Assembly (NCBI GenBank): GCA_011009095.1
Contig: VTPC01090605.1
Span: 237,473-301,472 of the forward strand
Direction: 5' to 3'
From: Ignelater luminosus
Taxonomy: Eukaryota > Arthropoda > Insecta > Coleoptera > Elateridae
DNA: 64,000 nucleotides
Each line of letters starts with the position of its first letter. Position 1 is the stretch's first letter. The position numbers and the translations under genes are program-made. Below are positions 60,765 through 64,000 of the stretch, one piece after another. Under the pieces are notes generated by a model. That model ran no database searches. It saw nothing but the letters and a program-made list of their open reading frames with translations, and was not told the origin of the DNA.

Positions 60765-60935
60765 AACATAAGTCGTCGACTCCGGAGGTGGGCTTGTATT
60801 TGATAGCATCTCGGAAACAAGCGGTCCTTTGTGAATGGCGCCCCCCAAAGTACAGCTGCCGGTGATGGGAGCAGCAACAAATATTTAATTATTTGTTTTC
60901 ACGAGCCCGTTCGTTTCGAGGACCGTACCTAAAGA
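60765..60935. other. GC-rich island in AT-rich DNA; possible regulatory element or exon
   Basis: This is the clearest compositional outlier in the right third: CGTCGACTCCGGAGGTGGG, GGCGCCCCCC, CAGCTGCCGGTGATGGGAGC and CCCGTTCGTTTCGAGGAC, around an AAATATTTAATTATTTG core. A 48-codon minus frame (IFVAAPITGSCTLGG) is open but unassigned. Function is not established. Confidence 0.35.
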
Positions 60936-61499
60936 GGAGAAGGCTGTAATTATTTTATCAAAGTAGAAGTTTGTTTTCTGAAGTGTTTGTAATGATAAGA
61001 GTATTGACAATCTTTAGATAAGTATCCTTCAATACGAGGAAGTGAATCTTTGTTTACCTGTAAGTTGGCCTCATTTTGTTTTGTTTGTATTGTAATTTGC
61101 TTTTGTGATCTCTAGAGGAGTTCTCACGCTTCAAAATATAATTAATTTGAGGTGCCTTAACTATTGTAAATGAAATGAAAATTGTAATGCATATTTTGGT
61201 TTATGGTTTTTCCCAAAAGGAAATGACCAGAATATTGAAATAATTTTAAAATTTTTAGATTCTCTTGAAGTTTTCCTATAATAGCCTGGATAATCCCAAG
61301 TTCCCCAAATATAATTTGTGAATGGACAACTTTTCAGTTTTATTGTGACTTGGTAGTAGAAGTTAAATTACATACAATTAAAAACGTCTGGATCTCGACA
61401 TTTTTATTTATGAATTATTGATCTTTTTGATCATAGGTTGGTTACAAAGAACAAAGCTTATAATTATATTAGCTAAAAAAGTTTTACCCCAGAAGACTT

Positions 61500-62215
61500 A
61501 AAGCTGATCGTGAACCAGGGAAACCTCTAATATTGATAAGATCTATTTCTTCTCTCTATATACCGTTTTGTTCCTTACGATGTCACTTTGGACATGTGAC
61601 ATCATCACTAGGTAAACTAAAGGAAATCTTAGGAACATTTTTATTCCGTTACCAGTACAAATTGGGAATCAGTTTTGACAGTTTTATTCCTTACCATGTC
61701 AGCTTGAACGTATAATACCACCACTAGGTAGGTGAACTGAAGGAAATACTAGCGTTTCCATTGCAAGCCTGGACTAGACCATTAAAGCTTTTGAGTGTAG
61801 CTAACAGGAAGTTGCTCAGATCTTAGCACCCGATTGAAGTCAATTGCGAGTCATATAAGCTTCCAATATTGATAAAATCAGTTCTTCCTTTCTATGAACC
61901 GTTTTGGTCCTCACAATGTCAACTTGGACATGCAACATCACCACTAGGTAAACTGAAAGAAAGATCATTTTCTCTTACAAGCTCGTACTGTCTTTGTCTT
62001 TGGGTGTATCTAAAAGGAAGTCTTGGCACTTGATCAAAACTAATTGCAAACCAGATTAGCTTTCAATATTCCTTCTGTATATAGACCGTTTAGTCCTTAC
62101 GATATACGCCATGTAACGTCTTGCTATGCAAACTGAAGGAAACTAGCTTTGAAGATACCATTAAAACCTTTGGGCCCTAAAAGCAAATTAGGTTAACGCC
62201 TATTTGGCCTTGGCG
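61500..62215. repeat. Degenerate tandem array, unit about 200 bp, four copies
   Basis: A block of the form CAATATTGATAA, then a CCGTTTTGGTCCTTACGATG-like piece, then TTGGACATG, then ATCACCACTAGGTAAACTGA then AGGAAA, recurs at about 61,527, 61,670, 61,862 and 62,068. The spacer TCTAAAAGGAAGT..CTTGATC..AATTGC also repeats (61,800 and 62,000). Copies have many substitutions and indels, so the array is old. No coding sense. Confidence 0.82.
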
Positions 62216-63630
62216 CGTGACTACTACGCAAAGTGTTAAATTTTTTGTATGGGTTTCATTACAATATCATGAACACTGCATTTTTCCTCTTTGCTTTTCT
62301 CTACAAACTCTCATTTAAGGAGAAATCGGTTTCAACTTTCCTATAACTATTAAACTTGAAACATTTTGATTTTTCTTCTTCACATTTCATGATGACTTGT
62401 TTTTCATATCCTTGCCAATTCTTAGAAAAAAATCGTTTGGAATAGTACCTAAGAGAAATATTTTTCTTTGGGCTTTTTCCGGATTACCCCGACTCTGTAA
62501 ACGTGCAGAAGAAAAAGCTTGTAGACTGTAGGCCAACTTCAGAAATTGAGAAATACCTTGTTGAATTTCTGAAATAGGTTCAAGCCAGCTCTTCCTCTAC
62601 AATATTTTCTGAACTTTCTAAACTGTTCAAAGATGAAATAACAGCTTCCTTGCTAATTGGATAGTCTCTCCACCTTTATTTATATGTTCTAGGTCTTGCT
62701 TGATATATGAAGCTCAAGACCAAGATTGAGATTGATGTCTGTGTTGATTTTGACGTCAAATGTTGTGATTTTCAACCATTTCGATTGAGGAACTGGTGTG
62801 GGTGCTAGGAAAATGATTTTTCTACAGTCGATGTGATTTAGTATTTGATCAATCTTTCTTGGTTATTCCAAGACTTTATCAAAACCATGTAGGGCCTTGT
62901 TGGTAACTTTATTACAAAATTTTCTGAAGATAAGAAGAAATCTGTGATCTGTGAATTTCTCATCTCACTTTTAATCTTGCTCACTATACACTTTTACTTG
63001 ACTTCCACTTCCAAGTTTTTATTTTGCACTGTTGTCTTTCTTGATACTTAGGAAGGAGTTCACAGCTATTTGATTCAAATTCCGTAGCGTTCTTTGAGTA
63101 CGGATCTACAGAAAAAAAAGAGAAAAGGTTTGCCTGTCCACTTAAATAGGTTTCATTGTTCTAAATTTTAATTTGCACTACAAAAGGTCATTAGAAAGTT
63201 TTTTTGATGAATCCCTAAAATCTTTGTGGGTTACTAATTGTGTCTACGTCTAGAAATTTTCTTTTGCACTTATTATCTAATTTTCTATGGGAGATCAAAG
63301 CTTATATATTATACGTAATAATAATCAGATTGAGCAAAACAAAGTTCACTAAATGTTTTGACGACTTATGAGGAAATAGTTCATCACTCAGTAAACCCTG
63401 AAAGGTTAAATCAAAAAGGTCTGTTTCAAATTAATTGAGCTAGCAGACTAAATAAAACTAATTTTCATGTCAAGACGCTTTCTCATCCACGTTTCAAGAA
63501 ACTTGTGGTTTGAAACCAGTACCAAAATTCTGTGCTTCTAGAATGCGATTCGATCAAAGCAGGTATTGACTAAGAAAAAGCTAAAAAGGACCTCAAACGA
63601 AAAATTAGTTCGAGTTAGGATGTGCTTTGG
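62216..63630. other. AT-rich stretch, no gene recognised
   Basis: No open frame of note and no repeat seen by eye up to the MITE at 63,631. Confidence 0.5.
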
Positions 63631-63934
63631 GGGCTGTCCTTAAATTACGTAACCCTCCAAGGGGGGTCCAGAGTTGCGTTACGCAGAGTTACCAAGGAGG
63701 GGGGGGTCAAGAGCAGCGTTACGTAACGATAAAATGTGATTGATAAAATATTATTTAAACTCATATTTACTTCACTGAACTCAAACAGTCTGTGTGTAGA
63801 CCACAACGGTAGCACGCGCGCCGCTTCGATGCATTCCTTTCTCATAAAATCTTTTTCAATAACAAATTAGAACAATTTTATATTAAATGTAGGAAGGCTT
63901 AGAGTATTGTGTTACGTAATTTAAGGACGGCTCC
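63631..63934. mobile_element. MITE-like element, 304 bp, 24-bp inverted ends
   Basis: GGGGCTGTCCTTAAATTACG then TAAC (63,631-63,654) is mirrored at 63,911-63,934 with two differences. Internal copies of GCGTTACG-type sequence near the left end (about 63,675 and 63,716) repeat the TTACGTAAC motif. There is no coding capacity; a 66-codon minus frame (63,645-63,845) is incidental. I could not see a clear target duplication, so the superfamily is not assigned. Confidence 0.8.
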
Positions 63935-64000
63935 TTATTAGAAATGATGAAGAAAAGGCTTTGGAAAGGAAGGCATCAAAGTAATCGGTTTTGTTTTTTT

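Noticed and set aside
1-64000. CRISPR arrays, operons, phage or plasmid functions
   Set aside because: No regularly spaced short repeats with unique spacers and no prokaryotic gene organisation; the element content is that of an animal genome.

Overview
The window is AT-rich animal DNA, most likely from an insect and plausibly from a beetle. The evidence is the mobile-element mix: mariner (D34D) transposons, a Jockey-type LINE, several RTE-type LINEs with GAA or TATG tails, and RNase H-bearing I-group (R1/I-like) LINEs. No intact host gene, rRNA, tRNA or CRISPR array could be supported. It reads as a gene-poor intergenic or intronic stretch that has collected old, mutated transposons. The order assignment is an inference.

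Left part (1-13,170): a near-complete but broken Jockey-type LINE (about 240-4,165); an eight- to nine-unit satellite of about 215 bp (4,190-6,130); an I-group reverse transcriptase scrap; a 237-bp tandem duplication (9,081-9,554); a longer I-group relic (9,650-11,095); then a pogo/jerky-like transposase relic cut short by another I-group 3' end (11,925-13,165).

Middle (16,720-38,992): an I-group element interrupted by a 5'-truncated RTE (17,345-18,104); a compound I-group block with GC-rich inserts and a small inverted-repeat element (23,880-27,380); a minus-strand RTE split by a complete mariner with target-site TA on both sides (29,103-30,393); the longest I-group copy (33,010-36,470); and a plus-strand RTE ending in a GAA microsatellite that runs into a 10-N assembly gap (38,983-38,992).

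Right part (39,000-64,000): a second full-length mariner (41,668-42,952); an IS630/Tc1-type transposase relic (45,610-46,260); a 9-bp-periodic, collagen-like Gly-X-Y stretch (47,085-47,275); a nearly full-length minus-strand RTE-like LINE (49,702-52,389) inserted in a 105-135 bp tandem repeat array, with a 13-bp target-site duplication; a long AT-rich stretch with hairpins and a few GC-richer islands; a 200-bp degenerate tandem array (about 61,500-62,215); and a 304-bp MITE with 24-bp inverted ends (63,631-63,934).

Nothing here works as a pathway. The genes are selfish-element genes, all disabled by stops, frameshifts or truncation. The two mariners are the freshest: each is one missing base away from an open transposase frame. 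The nesting gives relative ages: pogo is older than its I-group neighbour, I-group older than the RTE at 17 kb, RTE older than the mariner at 29 kb, and the 49-53 kb array older than its LINE.
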